In this document: in pieces, positions 63,684-64,000 of the stretch | How positions within the stretch are numbered: position 1 is the first letter of the stretch | How the letters are laid out: the number at the start of each line of letters is the position of its first letter | NCBI GenBank assembly: GCA_900167925.1 | Contig: FUZM01000003.1 | Location: forward strand, 248,001 to 312,000 | Direction: 5' to 3' | Length of the DNA stretch: 64,000 nucleotides | From: Bacteroidales bacterium WCE2008 | Lineage (GTDB): Bacteria; Bacteroidota; Bacteroidia; Bacteroidales; UBA932 | Program-made: the position numbers and the translations under genes | The notes under the pieces: generated by a model | Seen by the model: the letters and a program-made list of their open reading frames with translations, nothing else | Databases searched by the model: none | Told to the model about the DNA's origin: nothing

Positions 63684-64000
63684 TCGACGTATCGGAACTC
63701 CATATAGGTAGCGCCCTGCTCAGAACCGAACAGACCGCCTATATATCCGATAAGGTCGCCTTTCTGCACCTTGCCCTCGGCCGCAAGAATTCCTATCGCC
63801 TTTTCGGCAAATTCATTCTTGTCCTTCACCTGCTGGAAAGGATAGGTCTCGATGCCGCGTACCATTGCAAGCTCACGCATGGTGCTCTCCCTATAGCACA
63901 TGGCATACATCGGCACCTTCGGTCTGAAGGAAGAAAGATAACGGCCGATACGGCCTGTATATGTATCGAACACCAGACATTTCACCGGAAGTTCGAGAGT
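63680..64000 (-). CDS. pyk: Pyruvate kinase, C-terminal domain (partial, runs off the window)
   Basis: The visible 106 residues start TLELPVKCLVFDTYTGRIGRYLSSFRPKVPMYAMCYRESTMRELAMVRGIETYPFQ and end IGYIGGLFGSEQGATYMEFRYVD. This corresponds to the pyruvate kinase alpha/beta (C-terminal) domain: SGRTGRYLSSFRP-like and YAMCYRE..MRELA segments, and a closing GxxGSEQGAT. Pyruvate kinase makes pyruvate and ATP from phosphoenolpyruvate and ADP in glycolysis. The catalytic barrel lies beyond the right edge. It is convergent with fimbrillin-like gene 2, with overlapping stop codons. Confidence 0.85.
   Translation of the reverse strand, partial: TLELPVKCLVFDTYTGRIGRYLSSFRPKVPMYAMCYRESTMRELAMVRGIETYPFQQVKDKNEFAEKAIGILAAEGKVQKGDLIGYIGGLFGSEQGATYMEFRYVD

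Noticed and set aside
1..64000. CRISPR array, rRNA operon, transposase, integrase or prophage genes
   Set aside because: No regularly spaced repeats, no rRNA sequence and no such protein motifs were seen on either strand.

Overview
The window looks like a chromosomal segment of a Bacteroidales bacterium (Bacteroidota) with fairly high GC. The evidence is: many promoter-like elements matching the Bacteroides -7 consensus TAnnTTTG, several with a TTTG about 19 bp upstream; starts preceded by A-rich rather than Shine-Dalgarno sequence; SusC/SusD, FecR/ECF sigma and fimbrillin-type lipoproteins; and lipoproteins with acidic Bacteroidota-type surface-export signals. Codon use is strongly C-ending, so many antisense open frames are spurious. 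The genus cannot be fixed from this sequence; a gut lineage such as Rikenellaceae or the uncultured UBA932/Cryptobacteroides group is a guess.

Layout. (1) 1-8.7 kb, plus strand: the end of rplJ, then rplL, a perfect hairpin attenuator, rpoB, rpoC and a strong terminator, followed by a 129-bp inverted-repeat element. (2) 8.9-20.6 kb: a YgjP-type metallohydrolase, then a tightly packed minus-strand operon purE-purL-purC-purF-purM-purH-purD-folD driven from a consensus promoter. (3) 20.7-26.5 kb: cysS, an exonuclease III, an LPG-flippase-like membrane protein, a PfkB sugar/nucleoside kinase, a DUF6913 protein and a DUF368 (PopT-type) undecaprenyl-phosphate translocase, then tRNA-Arg(TCT). (4) 26.6-32.6 kb, minus strand: six lipoprotein genes (two DUF4832-type, two CBM9-like, one SdiA-regulated-type beta-propeller, one DUF5106-like CxxC protein) with an internal terminator. 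(5) 32.8-35.9 kb: a DeoR regulator, diverging from a lipoprotein tyrosine phosphatase and a class II ketose-bisphosphate aldolase. (6) 35.9-50.9 kb, plus strand: ECF sigma, FecR, STN-SusC, SusD, two GLUG-repeat lipoproteins, two phosphodiester-glycosidase lipoproteins, and a phosphodiester glycosidase fused to a histidine acid phosphatase. (7) 51-52 kb: a small lipoprotein gene, tRNA-Ser(CGA) and a dense nest of inverted repeats that includes an inverted copy of the tRNA 3' end. (8) 52-64 kb: a GH43 glycosidase, a FadL-type porin, lysC-lysA, an M3 peptidase lipoprotein, a nitroreductase, two tandem fimbrillin-like lipoproteins and the 3' end of pyk.

How it works together. Regions 1-3 and the lysine/peptidase/pyk part of region 8 are housekeeping. 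The interval between the two tRNA genes (26.6-51.6 kb) is accessory. Its core is a nutrient-uptake locus whose only recognisable enzymes act on phosphate-linked sugars: three NAGPA-type phosphodiester glycosidases, one joined to a phosphatase, under a dedicated sigma/anti-sigma/STN-SusC circuit. The inferred job is surface capture and stepwise uncapping and dephosphorylation of a phosphodiester-decorated glycan. That is the best candidate here for an undescribed system; the substrate is not determined.
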